Source of the DNA: Exophiala sp. HKRS030
Taxonomy: Eukaryota > Ascomycota > Eurotiomycetes > Chaetothyriales > Herpotrichiellaceae
DNA: 64,000 nt
Direction of reading: 5' to 3'
Assembly (NCBI GenBank): GCA_023897205.1
Contig: JAHWDD010000001.1
Coordinates: 5,084,001-5,148,000 of the forward strand
The position numbers and the translations under genes are program-made. The notes below the pieces were generated by a model. The model was not told where the DNA came from, searched no databases, and saw nothing but the letters and a program-made list of their open reading frames with translations. Positions 1 to 10,236 of the stretch are shown here, piece by piece. Position 1 is the first letter of the stretch. Each line of letters opens with the position of its first letter.

Positions 1-533
1 GGCGTGGGAAAAGGACAATGGAGAAGAAAGACTGCGTTTTAGCGTGGATGTTCATCGGCTTTGGCGCTCCATGACGCGAAGTGTAGGCGTTAAGTGGTTT
101 CTCGGGGGTCAATGCTTAGAACCTAATAAAATGAATTGTTCGACCTGCATAAGGCTGCCTGTTCTTTCACTTCACGAGGCTACCGCTCCAGCTAGCTAAT
201 GTTGCAGGGCCCCGTCGTGTTGCTAGAGCTACATTTCTGCATTAAATGTACATATGCTTCTATATGCATTGCATGGTATATTCCCTGGTCGAGACTCGTA
301 CAGTTGAATTGCCTCGTTCTCGTTCTCGTTCTCGTACTCCGAAAAGCGAACAACGCGCGCAATCACGTGCAAGCGTTGACATCATCGCCGGATCTCGCCA
401 GGTTCGTCTGTTGATCAAAAAGTCCTGAGCTGGCGCAACAACATCTTCAAGCCGACTCATTTCAAGTATCCAGGCCGATTGCCTAGACGAGCTGCTACCG
501 CTGAGCCGCAGCCATCATCCACGATTCTAGCGT
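1..533. other. Upstream region of the TPC-type carrier
   Basis: No convincing gene is visible. Short ORFs overlap each other on both strands and have no recognisable motif. A CTCGTT hexamer is repeated nearly four times at 313-335 and accounts for the Val-Leu and Arg-Glu runs in those ORFs. The stretch most likely holds the promoter and 5' UTR of the carrier that starts at 534. Confidence 0.5.
313..335. repeat. CTCGTT hexamer microsatellite, 3.8 copies
   Basis: Three full CTCGTT units and a fourth partial unit follow one another without mismatch. The repeat lies about 200 bp upstream of the carrier start codon. Confidence 0.85.
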
Positions 534-1647
534 ATGTCGGCGGCGATTGAACGGCTCAAAGATGAGGTAAGTCGCCGACGTCGAGCCATGCTTCCATCTC
601 AAGCTTTACTCATGACTCTTCCAGGGCACGAGGCAGCAAGTCATCGTAGCTGGCGGCGTAGCAGGACTCGTGTCCCGGTTTTGCATCGCACCACTTGACG
701 TTGTCAAGATCAGACTACAGCTTCAGCCACATTCCTTGTCGGATCCCTTGTCGTGTGATGGCATAAAAGGCCCCATCTACAAAGGCGTCTTCTCGACTTT
801 GCGAGCAATCGCTCGCCAGGAAGGCATCACGGCGCTATGGAAAGGCAACGTCCCCGCTGAAATGATGTACGTGTGCTATGGTGGCATCCAGTTCGTCGCA
901 TACCGGTCAATCACGCAGGCCCAGAGTTTACTACCGACCCGACCACCACCGTCGGTCGAATCCTTCATTAGTGGTGCAGGAGCGGGTGCAGCTGCGACCA
1001 CGGTGACATATCCTCTCGATCTACTCAGGACCAGATTCGCCGCGCAGGGGTCCGATCGGATTTACCGGGGCCTTTTCGGTGCCGTACTCGAAATCAACCG
1101 ACATGAAGGACCCAGGGGGTTTTTCAGAGGTGCCAGCGCCGCCGTCGGTCAGATTGTGCCGTATATGGGTCTCTTCTTCATGAGCTATGAATTTCTGCAC
1201 CAGTACATTGGGGGAAAGACTCTGCCCTTTGGATCTGGAGACGCCACAGCGGGCGTGTTTGCCAGCGTCTTTGCAAAGACAGCCGTATTTCCACTTGACC
1301 TGGTCAGGAAGAGGCTGCAAGTACAGGGCCCGACGCGGACGAGGTACATACACACCAACATCCCCGAGTACCAAGGCGTCATTCGTGGTCTGGCAATGAT
1401 CTGGCGACGAGAAGGATACCGTGGCTGGTACCGAGGGTTGACAGTCAGCTTGCTCAAGGTATATATTCCCCACAATTCCTTGCTTCGCGAGATTTCCAAA
1501 TATTGACTTGACAAATAGGCCGCTCCCGCTTCCGCAGTCACAATGTGGACGTACGAGCGAGTCCTGCATGCGCTGATCAACACCGATCACGACGATGAAC
1601 TGTGGGAAATTTACAATCCTTACGACGATGATGATTACGATGACTGA
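534..1647 (+). CDS. TPC1: Mitochondrial thiamine pyrophosphate carrier-like protein
   Basis: Inner-membrane solute carrier (SLC25 family). The sequence most resembles fungal Tpc1, which imports thiamine pyrophosphate into the matrix. Three exons fit: 534-566, 625-1458 and 1519-1647, giving 331 residues. The introns start GTAAGT and GTATAT and end CAG and TAG. Three repeats each carry the carrier signature: [21 protein letters not shown] and [11 protein letters not shown]. The first exon encodes only the 11 residues before the first helix, and splicing joins it to the GGVAGLVSR segment. The last exon supplies the end of helix 6 ([11 protein letters not shown]) and a strongly acidic tail. The carrier subfamily is inferred from overall resemblance. 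A related nucleotide or CoA carrier is possible, but membership of the mitochondrial carrier family is certain. Confidence 0.88.
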
Positions 1648-2368
1648 GACTTAGCAGGCGTTGATTTTGGTTCCGAACTCTTTGAAGGAAACTTCTAATA
1701 GCTAGGTCGCTGTGTCACTCTACCAAACAGTATGATAGGCGGTCTCTCATTAGGGGGTCACCAGTCTAAAGAACAATCAGCCCCTTGGCTGGTACTGAGA
1801 TGGACATGCCACTGTGTAAAACTACGCATTGTACTTATAAGATCCAGCGTAAGTTGTCCCGTCCTCAACCGTGACGCTACTGGCACTAACAAAGTTTTTG
1901 TGTGAGCTTAGTGTACTATTATTACTTCTCCTTAAAATATCTGGCTACAACCCACAACCTGCTGCCCAGCTACCTTGACTGCTTCAGTGTCAGGAGCATC
2001 GGTGAGGAAGCTCGGGATTGAATTACGGGCATTCACCCGTGGTGGCGTCTATCTCCGGAGATCCATTGATCGTACTTCTTTTTGGTATGAATTCTGTTCG
2101 CCGTGTCAAAATCTACGAGGCGAATTGCAGGCGTGGATGATTTCCAGACGGGCACTCAATGCCACAAGATCGATTTCGAGCACGAGACCTTCACCGAGGC
2201 AGGCCTCAGTCTGTAATCGCAGGGGGCCATGTACGAAAATCCCTCATTGAATATTGAGGACGACGTTCAAGCTCGGTTCTAGTAGTTTTGGAATGTACAT
2301 TTTCTATAAGCATGCCGGATGGTATGTCTGGGTATCTAGATTTATCAGGGGCATGGCCCCTCTCGCAC
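1648..2368. other. Convergent 3' intergenic region
   Basis: This lies between the 3' ends of the carrier (+) and NUS1 (-). ORFs here are short and featureless. Nothing beyond presumed 3' UTRs and terminators is seen. Confidence 0.5.
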
Positions 2369-3502
2369 TCATCTGCCGAACCTCATCTCAGCACCGGCAT
2401 ACTTCCATAGCCCTCTCAAGAAGGCTTGATATTCGACCCTGGTGCTAGTCCTGCCCGACACATCTCCACCCGAGTCACCGACACAGAAGATCTCGCTCAA
2501 TCGGATCTGCCAGGGAGGGTAGCCATCAAGTTTGACATATGGTCCAAATACTATAACGAGATCAGGCTCCCCGGCATCGGCCTCTTTCCTCGGTTTCGTG
2601 CTGTGTCCCGAGTAATCGGTGATGGCGGTCGTCGCGCTGATCTCGGTGTTGATCAAGTTGGAAGTAATATCCTTTGGGCTGATTTTATGCGACTGTGCCA
2701 TCTCAGCCAGTGTCCGCGTGAGGTCGACGAGTGTGTCCCTGCCGTCCGTGGCCGAGAGGAGAAGGAGGTCGAGATGTTGGCGGGAACGCTGCGAACCATG
2801 CGTAGCCTCCTCGGCCGAAGAGCGTGCGGGAATCCGCGGCGAGGGCACCGGGGAAGGGCTCATCGAAGGGTGATTGGGTGCGAAGACTCTGAGGGTCGGT
2901 GATGCAGGAGCAGGACCATAGTAGGACGTGAGCTTTTGGCTGACGACCTCTTGTACGCTGGCCATGTATGTCTTCAGAATCCCCGATTTTTCGTAGATGC
3001 TCAGCAACGGTATCCCCGCCGACGCGGACCAGGCACTCAATTCTGCCACCTCGTCCACGAGGGCCTCGAGTCCCCCGTCTTCTTCGCTCTTGTACTTCAA
3101 TATCACACTGAGGTGTCGAGGGAGGCGGTCGAGGTTCTTGACGTCTCGTTGTATGTACTCTGGGGTGCGGTGGTGGTAGTGTCGAATGGCGAGGGCGCGG
3201 TCGAGGGTGGCGTGGTATATCTGGCGCAGGCGGACGTACATGCCGAAAAAAAGTTGGATGAGGAAGAAGACGAGGGCATGGAGTTTGGTTTTCAGAAACG
3301 GTCGGATGCGCCGCTTGTGGCCTTTGGACGCATGGCGAGACGTGGTCGTGGAAGTGCCGTTGTCCATTCTGGATGATGGCGAGGGAACAGCCGGTAGGTA
3401 TGGCCGCAGGAGCTTTTCACGCTCTGCCGCAGTGAGCAGTTGTCCACCCGATGCGACATCTTTGCGATACAATTCGGTGGCGGCCGGATTGAAGGGAGCC
3501 AT
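2369..3502 (-). CDS. NUS1: NUS1-type subunit of dehydrodolichyl diphosphate synthase
   Basis: Non-catalytic partner of the ER cis-prenyltransferase that makes dehydrodolichyl diphosphate for protein glycosylation. The diagnostic block near the C-terminus reads IVFGPYVKLDGYPPWQIRL, and the protein ends MRFGR. That places the family's essential RxG motif (RFG) at the extreme C-terminus. One hydrophobic segment (HALVFFLIQLFFGMYV, near residue 75) fits the N-terminal ER anchor. A variable Ser/Pro-rich stretch (roughly residues 205-240) interrupts the cis-prenyltransferase fold. A single exon of 377 residues is proposed from the ATG at 3502. An in-frame ATG at 3556 would add 18 residues, but the shorter start gives the more usual N-terminus (MAPFNP). 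The gene is convergent with the upstream carrier. Confidence 0.85.
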   Translation of the reverse strand: MAPFNPAATELYRKDVASGGQLLTAAEREKLLRPYLPAVPSPSSRMDNGTSTTTSRHASKGHKRRIRPFLKTKLHALVFFLIQLFFGMYVRLRQIYHATLDRALAIRHYHHRTPEYIQRDVKNLDRLPRHLSVILKYKSEEDGGLEALVDEVAELSAWSASAGIPLLSIYEKSGILKTYMASVQEVVSQKLTSYYGPAPASPTLRVFAPNHPSMSPSPVPSPRIPARSSAEEATHGSQRSRQHLDLLLLSATDGRDTLVDLTRTLAEMAQSHKISPKDITSNLINTEISATTAITDYSGHSTKPRKEADAGEPDLVIVFGPYVKLDGYPPWQIRLSEIFCVGDSGGDVSGRTSTRVEYQAFLRGLWKYAGAEMRFGR

Positions 3503-4713
3503 GTTGAATGAAAGAATGTCATCCACAGAAATGTCAATGTAAGAAGCCGTGAACAAACTGGTAAAAGTTCGAGTACGCCGTCAAGCTCGCCAGGAGCACT
3601 GTTGCGGTGTGTTTACCAACAATACACTGGTCTCATTCTCGTCAAGGCCGTCAAATCGTGTAGATTAAGTTATGGACAGGCTGTTCATCCAAGCCACTCT
3701 GTACACGTTGCGCCCGCCAACATTTTTTTGGAGGTGGTTTCCAGTTGAGTGCATCTCGCAACCTCCGAGGTACAACCGGCTTGGGGGGTAACGACAACGT
3801 CCTGCTTGATGCCTAACATTCCCAACTGTAGTGTAGCTACTCGCATCCCGCATGGCTACCTACATAGGTACGGAGTAAGGTAGGAGGAAACCCCTTACCC
3901 TGTGATCCTGCCACCTGTATGGAATAAGGCCTCGCGACGCCCAGGCCTTACTCGTATCTTTCTGCTCAAGAAATAGCTTCTCCATTCGTCTTCCTATGAA
4001 ATATTTGAGCTTGAGGTTCAACGTCTCAGCTTTAATTCGGCCATCAGACAATGGGCGTATCACCCACGCCCTTCTCAACGCTCGCAGCAGATCCGCGAGA
4101 TTCCCATGTTAGTGTGCCCCCTTGGTGTTGTAGAAGTTGATGTCTCTTTATTGCGATACCTTTCCGACATCCACCTCACCTGGCCTGCGTCAATAGCATG
4201 ACAGACCCTTATAGCAAGGCTAGCCATGCTCACCCCACAGGAGCCCATGAAACTAGGGGATGATTTTGAAGTTGTTGGAGCTGTGGTAGATCAAGAGATA
4301 TTGGTAGGTAAGCATGAATTGTGGTGCATCGTGTAAAAGCATGCTAGCAGCGACGTAGAAATCGGGAGCGTGACTCCCGCGGATTCATGCTCTCTCCTTC
4401 GGTCTACGCCAGTGTCCCTGAGAAAAGGTAAGGTGAGTAACAACTCAGCGTTGTGAAGAGAGTCTGAGAAATCCTCGTTGCATTCCCTCGACGACAATGA
4501 AGCTGACACGAGTTCCGTAGACTACCTTTGCTTCTTCGCCCTAAACCATCTTCCTTGTAAGCGAGACTATCAAAGTCGAGCGAATTATGTTGTTCATGGT
4601 GGCCAAGGTGCCTTAAGATCCGAGAGTTCTGGGCTGATTCTCGTGAACTGTGCGGGTTTGTTTCAGTTCACCAAGCGCAGCTGCCCAGATAAAAGGAACC
4701 TCGCCACATCACC
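3503..4713. other. Divergent promoter region, NUS1 / SR-rich protein
   Basis: About 1.2 kb separates the two divergent start codons. It contains one TACGGAGTA motif at 3869-3877 and many stop codons on both strands. No supported gene is seen. Confidence 0.5.
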
Positions 4714-6636
4714 ATGTGGCAGGCACCATATCAATATCCTTATCCAGGCTACGCACCTATCACTGCCAATGGTCGAACATATTATCCCTCGTATGATGCG
4801 TATAGGGGCTTCCGAGACGACGGAACTATTGAGAACGGGTCAGTTGATTCACTTTTCCCCATCGCTTCACCTGTCTCAATATCCTGCACACCGCCAACAC
4901 CATGACAGCACTTCACCATCTCAAGCATGACTTCTCGCTCGATGTGGATCGAACGAGGCCCTGATGGTCGTCCATACTTCGTTCGAAGCAAGGAAAGATT
5001 GCCATCTACCCGTCAATTGCTGGCCGAGGTTTTGTTTCCCCGAAGAGCGCGCTCACTGTTTGTCAGGCAATCTCATCAAATCAACCTCTCGCCACGCTCT
5101 CTCGAACAGCCTGCGCCCCGAGACGATCCTCCAGACACCGAAACACCCAATCCTGCCCCTACACCCGGCCCGTCCAATATGCCTCCACCGTCACAAAGTC
5201 AGCCTCAACCTGTGAACATGTATTTGATGCCAGCCCAGCAACAAGACAATGAGCATCCGCAACTACAGGGTCAACATAGTATGACATTAACTCAGCAAAA
5301 TCCTCAGTTTCCTCCGCCGTTTGTTCCTCCCATGCAATTTCTACCTCCACACATCCCGCCAACCTTTCCACTTCCTTCCCTACAACAGCCAGTGGTGTTT
5401 GGAGTGCCGCCAGCAACATTTACTCCGCCCCAACCGGGGCTTCCAAACGGAATACCAGGAGTGTTCAATGGCCCTGGACTTCATCCTATGCCCGCTCAAA
5501 TGCCAGGGTTACGCCAGTCGCACACTCCGACTGTCCCCCAATCCAGACCAGCCGAGTTGCGGTACAAATGTGAGGTTTGTGGAAAGTTTAGATCTACTAG
5601 ATACCATTACGAGAACCCAATCCCTCCGGGACGGCTTCCTGCAAGAACTATTTGTCGCAAGTGTCGAGAAACCGCGACTGACACGGAAGATGGCTCGAGC
5701 GACGGTCCACCTTCCAATAGGCCTCCTCGGTCGCATGGGCGTCGAACACCAAGATCAAGATCCCGTCAAACACCGGGAGTAAGCCTTCAATCACGGAGAA
5801 GAGCTCGATCTGTAGAACGGCTTCAAGCTTTTAGCCAGCGGCATGACCGGTCTGTTGATCCATCTTCTTCGGAGTCTTCTCTATCTTCTTCCTTGGAAGA
5901 GTGCTACAGGAGTAGACGTCGTCCACGCTCGAGTTCAAGACACACGGAACTTGTGCGACATACCCAGCGAATGCGGCTCTCTCCAGTAGGGCAACTCATC
6001 CTTCGTGACTTCGACGAGGATAATAGTCGACCCAGAAGGAGACACCAAGATGTGGGGGCATATGGTGGCATAGACCGTCGCCGACAACATACACGCACGG
6101 GAACATCTATTGGAGAACGGGATCGCCATGAACAAGCTTACAGACGCGGCGATGGGCGTTGCGATGACTTCCTGACCGAGGAACATCGTCACATCCATCG
6201 TTCACGATACCAGGATAATGCGCGACCTTACTCTCCTCAACACGGAAGGTCACGGTCTCAAGCACCACACCGGCCTGGCCTTGATGGGGAGATTGACGAC
6301 CATAAGAGAGAATCAGGGGAAATTCTCAGCCTGAGCGAGACGCATCCACACCAGCGTCACCACGGAAGTCGAGGTTGTGGAGGATCGTCAACAGCTACGT
6401 CTTCGCTTAGTTCCTCAGAGCTGCCTGATACAGATGGCCCACGTCGGCAAACCCGGTCAGGAAGAGATGGACGCTTCAGGTCCAGGTCGAGACGCCTCGG
6501 CCACGATGCAGAATTGGCAGGTATGATGAGGCCAGGAGATGAACTGACATTGATTGAGAGACATCCACCATACCCACCCGACGACTACGAGTGGTACGAT
6601 AATGAAGGCATGAGGGTCCGTGTGCGCGAGTATTGA
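4714..6636 (+). CDS. SR-rich disordered protein with one C4 zinc motif
   Basis: Function unknown. The proposed structure is a short first exon (4714-4838, starting MWQAPYQYPYPGY) joined to 4926-6636, giving 611 residues. The join uses a GTCAGT donor and a weak AAG acceptor, so the exon boundary is uncertain. A GTATGA donor at 4791 keeps the same phase. The middle carries one zinc-ribbon-like motif, CEVCGKF, then CRKC about 30 residues later, inside a basic segment near residue 260. Upstream is a Pro/Gln-rich region (MPPPSQSQPQPV). Downstream are long Arg-Ser, Arg-His and acidic tracts resembling splicing or nuclear-speckle proteins. The opening WIERGPDGRPYFVR and the C4 block are the parts most likely to be conserved. 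A nuclear RNA-linked role is only an inference from composition. Confidence 0.6.
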
Positions 6637-9600
6637 CGGGCCATGCAGCTTTAGCTGACAGCACCATCACCATGCAACAGGGTTCCTAGTGAGCAAGATT
6701 GTCTCGCTGGGGTCATCATCGTGCCCAAATAGTATTGCTACTACCAAAAACGTCCAAGCTCGAGTGACCTCTAGTTGTCATGGCTGTGTGGGCATAGCAG
6801 CTTCAAGGCAAGGGTACTTTCGCATTGCGCATGCAATGTTGTCTCCTCGGCTCGAAAGTAGCTAATTGTGGATCTACTGGCGTTGCAGGAGCAAGCAAAT
6901 GAAGAGGTCGGCACAGGATGGAGCGTGACTATACACCAGAAGCATGTTTTACGTACATGGCAAGGGTGCAGAGAAAGTCCCCAGACTTGGAGCACTCGTC
7001 CCAGCTCAGTGGAGAGATAAATGCTACTCCGAAAAAGGAAGAGGAAGGCTCACCAGGCCACGTGGAATTGATTGAGATCTAGGTTCAGTCTCCCGGGCAG
7101 CAAGATTGGCACTACGAGGGAGACGGTCAGTGCCAATTGCATGGTAGCTAGACACGATGGTTTCAATCTCTGGATCAGGTGGCGTCAACAAGTGGTTTTG
7201 GAGAGAAACAGCTGAACAGGGTTCTCGCCAACATTCGGCGTTATGTGCAGGGGTTCGAAAAACCAGACAGGCAGCCACCTGGCCCGGTCCTATATAGTCA
7301 AAGCTCTAGATCAGACCTACGAATTGTCGTGTTGCTGCAGCGAGTTGGTCCAGGGGAACACAAACTCGGACAGTCGGGACTCAATAATTGCGTAGACTCG
7401 CTTGGGACAAAGCCAGAAATGATCACGAGCAGGGGTGGTGAAAGTGTTGAAACGCCAGCTGAGGCAGAGGTTGCCAGCGGCAAAGGGCATCACACTAGCG
7501 ATGCATGATGCAGGCAGGGTACATGCGAGGAGATAGCATACATTCTGGCGATGAATTGAAGAGAGTGATGCTGACAGGCTGGATACATGGATGACGGTGG
7601 ATGCTCGTCTCGTATTCCCCAAGTTGCCCCTTGGTCGATCTCTCGCCAAAGCTCGGAGCACTCACACTGTCTTTGCACACGGCTCACGATTTGCGATTTA
7701 CAGTACAGTAGAGACTACGGAGTACAAGGCGGAGATCAAGGGAAGGGTTGAGAAAATCATGGTCGCTGACGTCGAGATTGACTTTGCAATCCAATCTTTC
7801 CCTCTCGATGTTCAAAGAGACCCGTTTGGTCTTGCACGTTCAGAGCTTTTCTGACTGCAGATCCAGAGACTCGGCGCCGATGGACACAAAATCACACGGA
7901 AACGGATACAATGATCAGCATTCTAGTACTCCGTACTGGTGAACGTCGTGTCGACAACAAGCCCGCTTCCACGCAAACCTGTGCACAGACCGACTCCAGT
8001 GTCTCCAGTTGAAAGATTCCGTGGCCCCGGTTCGGCGCCTGGCAAGGCCCGTCCAAGCATCTTGGAGCGTCGCTAAAGCCTTCAAGCTCGGTGACAGTGG
8101 CGTCTTCTAAACCTGTTCTCAGTTAGTAAGATCACTGAGATGTCGTCGAAAAGCCATCAACTTCTGGCGTTGGACCCCCTCTACAGCTGTCAAAGGGACA
8201 TTTCTCGCGTTTTTCTCGATCGCCGTTCACGCTTCCGCGGCCGGCACTTGCCTTATTGAGAGTTTCGAACCATTTGGGACCGCTGCTCGATTGACATGGG
8301 GCGCGGATTTGACACATTTCGTGGGCCGGGGAGGAAAGCGCTGGCGCTGGCTTCGATGCGACCATCCCTGCGACACCATGAAACCGTCTACACACTTTTG
8401 GGGCATGGCACATGTGATAGAATGATTGTTAGGAACCAGTAGAGTGTTCATCCTGGTATGCGTTGTCACGACGATCTGTACCGAAATCCATCCTAGCAGC
8501 CGAAGCAACGCGGACTGCGTCGAGAAGGATGGCCCGAACTTTGTGAAGCATCTTTGCACAATATTGAACTTAAGCATTCGCCCGGGATAACAAACTAGTA
8601 GCCTGTTGCGGCAAGGGACTGTCTCTGGTTCGCTACATGGCCGCCATGGACCAGGCATATCCTTGTCACGCATTGGAAGCACCACTCCCCTGGAGTGCGC
8701 CTGTTGCCTTCTTCGCCTGGCTTCGTACAATATTAGGAGACTAAGCTCTGCAAGCAGACAAGATCCAGCATTTCCGGTTTGGCACTCAGTGTCATCTTCT
8801 CTGGCACATGGCAGCTCTAGATACGCTCCCCGTTATTTGGGTTGTCTGGCATCAAAAGCAACCACAAACTTTAGTCCAGGCCAGCCTTCTTCATGCAATA
8901 CGAGATGTCAAATACTATTAGCATCCAGGACAGCTCCCCCTGCGTCTCTGCTACTTGAGAAGGTGGCTGGTCGAAGCTGGGGGGGCTACGCTCAGTGAAT
9001 CAGGTGCAAGCTTTGGGCCTCTCTAGTGCATCTTACGATCCGACCCCTCTTTCCCCGGTCTTCCATGGCGCAAGCGAATGGCACCGAACTTCCAGGTGCC
9101 TTTCATGACAGACGATCACGTCCTGGACAGAGACTAGACTAGGCTTACCAGGCGTCTCTTTCGCCCACCCTCGACACAAGTCTCGACCGATCCGACCAGA
9201 AGTCCTGCGTGATCCACCTTTCGCTTGAGCATGCCCTTCCGTGGGAGAGAGGGGTCCTCTTTTGGTGACTAGCCTTGTGATGGCTGTCCGCGATCCTGAA
9301 GCGATTACCTGAAGTGGACTCTCTTCGCGGTCTCCCAGCAAACAAACTCGGACATACCGTTGGAGGAGACAAAGAAACGGCCATCAGTTTGTCCTACAAA
9401 GAAGTTGCGGCTGTGAGAATGCCGGGGCCATGCAGGGGGTGGGGTCGCAGATCGATTGCTTCAAAGAATGTTCCAAGATGACAGAAGTATCGGACAGTCT
9501 GCAAACACATGTGGTGGTGGCAGTGGAAAAGGGATTTTTGGCTTTGGGCATCGTCAGGCTCACATGGGCTGTCGGCGCGGCAAAAGGGCAACCTCCTAAG

Positions 9601-10236
9601 GTAGAATGCGCAGCCATGGGTCGGGGCTAACGAGGCTCTCGCATAAACCGGTCTGCCCTGACCAATCCCATGGCATGGTGGCCGCCAACAAATGGTTGAC
9701 TCAATGCTATGTCGGCATGGTGGCTGCGACACCTCAGGCGACACACTCCCGGCCGTCTTTGAGGTTGCCAGCCCACAGCTGCATGCTAGCTGGCCAAATG
9801 GTCCCACTGTGATGGCTGTCGTTGGCCCATCTTCTGCCTAGTGCGGCTCTGCCAGCGAGGATTCCTTGGTGACTGGTCGCTCATCCCTCCCTAAGGGAAA
9901 GAGATACCAGGGAATTTTTGAAAGGTACTGTACTGATATACGGAGAACCGACACACCCAAATCCGTGGGCTCTGTGCTAGTATTCTGGCCCCTTTCTGCA
10001 ATCGCGCGAAAAGCTGCTTTGTTTGAGCCATGTAGATTGATGCTTGCCAACATGATGGACCCACCCATCCACTGGCTTTGGTTCATATAACCAAAACGTT
10101 CAGGTCTCTGTACTCTATAAACAGCCCTCAGGTCTTGACTTTCCTCAGTGCTGGCTGGGACAGTTGCAAATCCACATGCTTTCTGCACTTCATTTTGTCC
10201 CTCCCTACGATTCTCAAGACTTCTCGAGTCACCCAA
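6637..10236. other. Gene-poor 3.6 kb upstream of a C2H2 regulator
   Basis: No protein gene is supported. ORFs of up to about 170 codons occur on both strands, but they overlap one another, have no family motifs and have no consistent splice structure. TACGGAGTA motifs occur at 7716-7724 and 7927-7935. The right end must hold the promoter and 5' leader of the zinc-finger gene that starts at 10237. A long non-coding transcript or long leader is possible. Confidence 0.45.

Noticed and set aside
1021..1590. 189-codon ORF on the - strand
   Set aside because: Lies antisense to the carrier exons and has no motif; a shadow of the real reading frame.
2426..2902. 158-codon ORF on the + strand
   Set aside because: Antisense to NUS1, which has clear family motifs on the other strand.
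7240..7275. GGGGTTCGAAAAACC resembling a tRNA T-arm
   Set aside because: No acceptor stem, D-arm or anticodon arm could be placed around it.
8227..8730. 167-codon ORF on the - strand in the gap before the C2H2 regulator
   Set aside because: No start-context, motif or splice support; competes with other ORFs on both strands.
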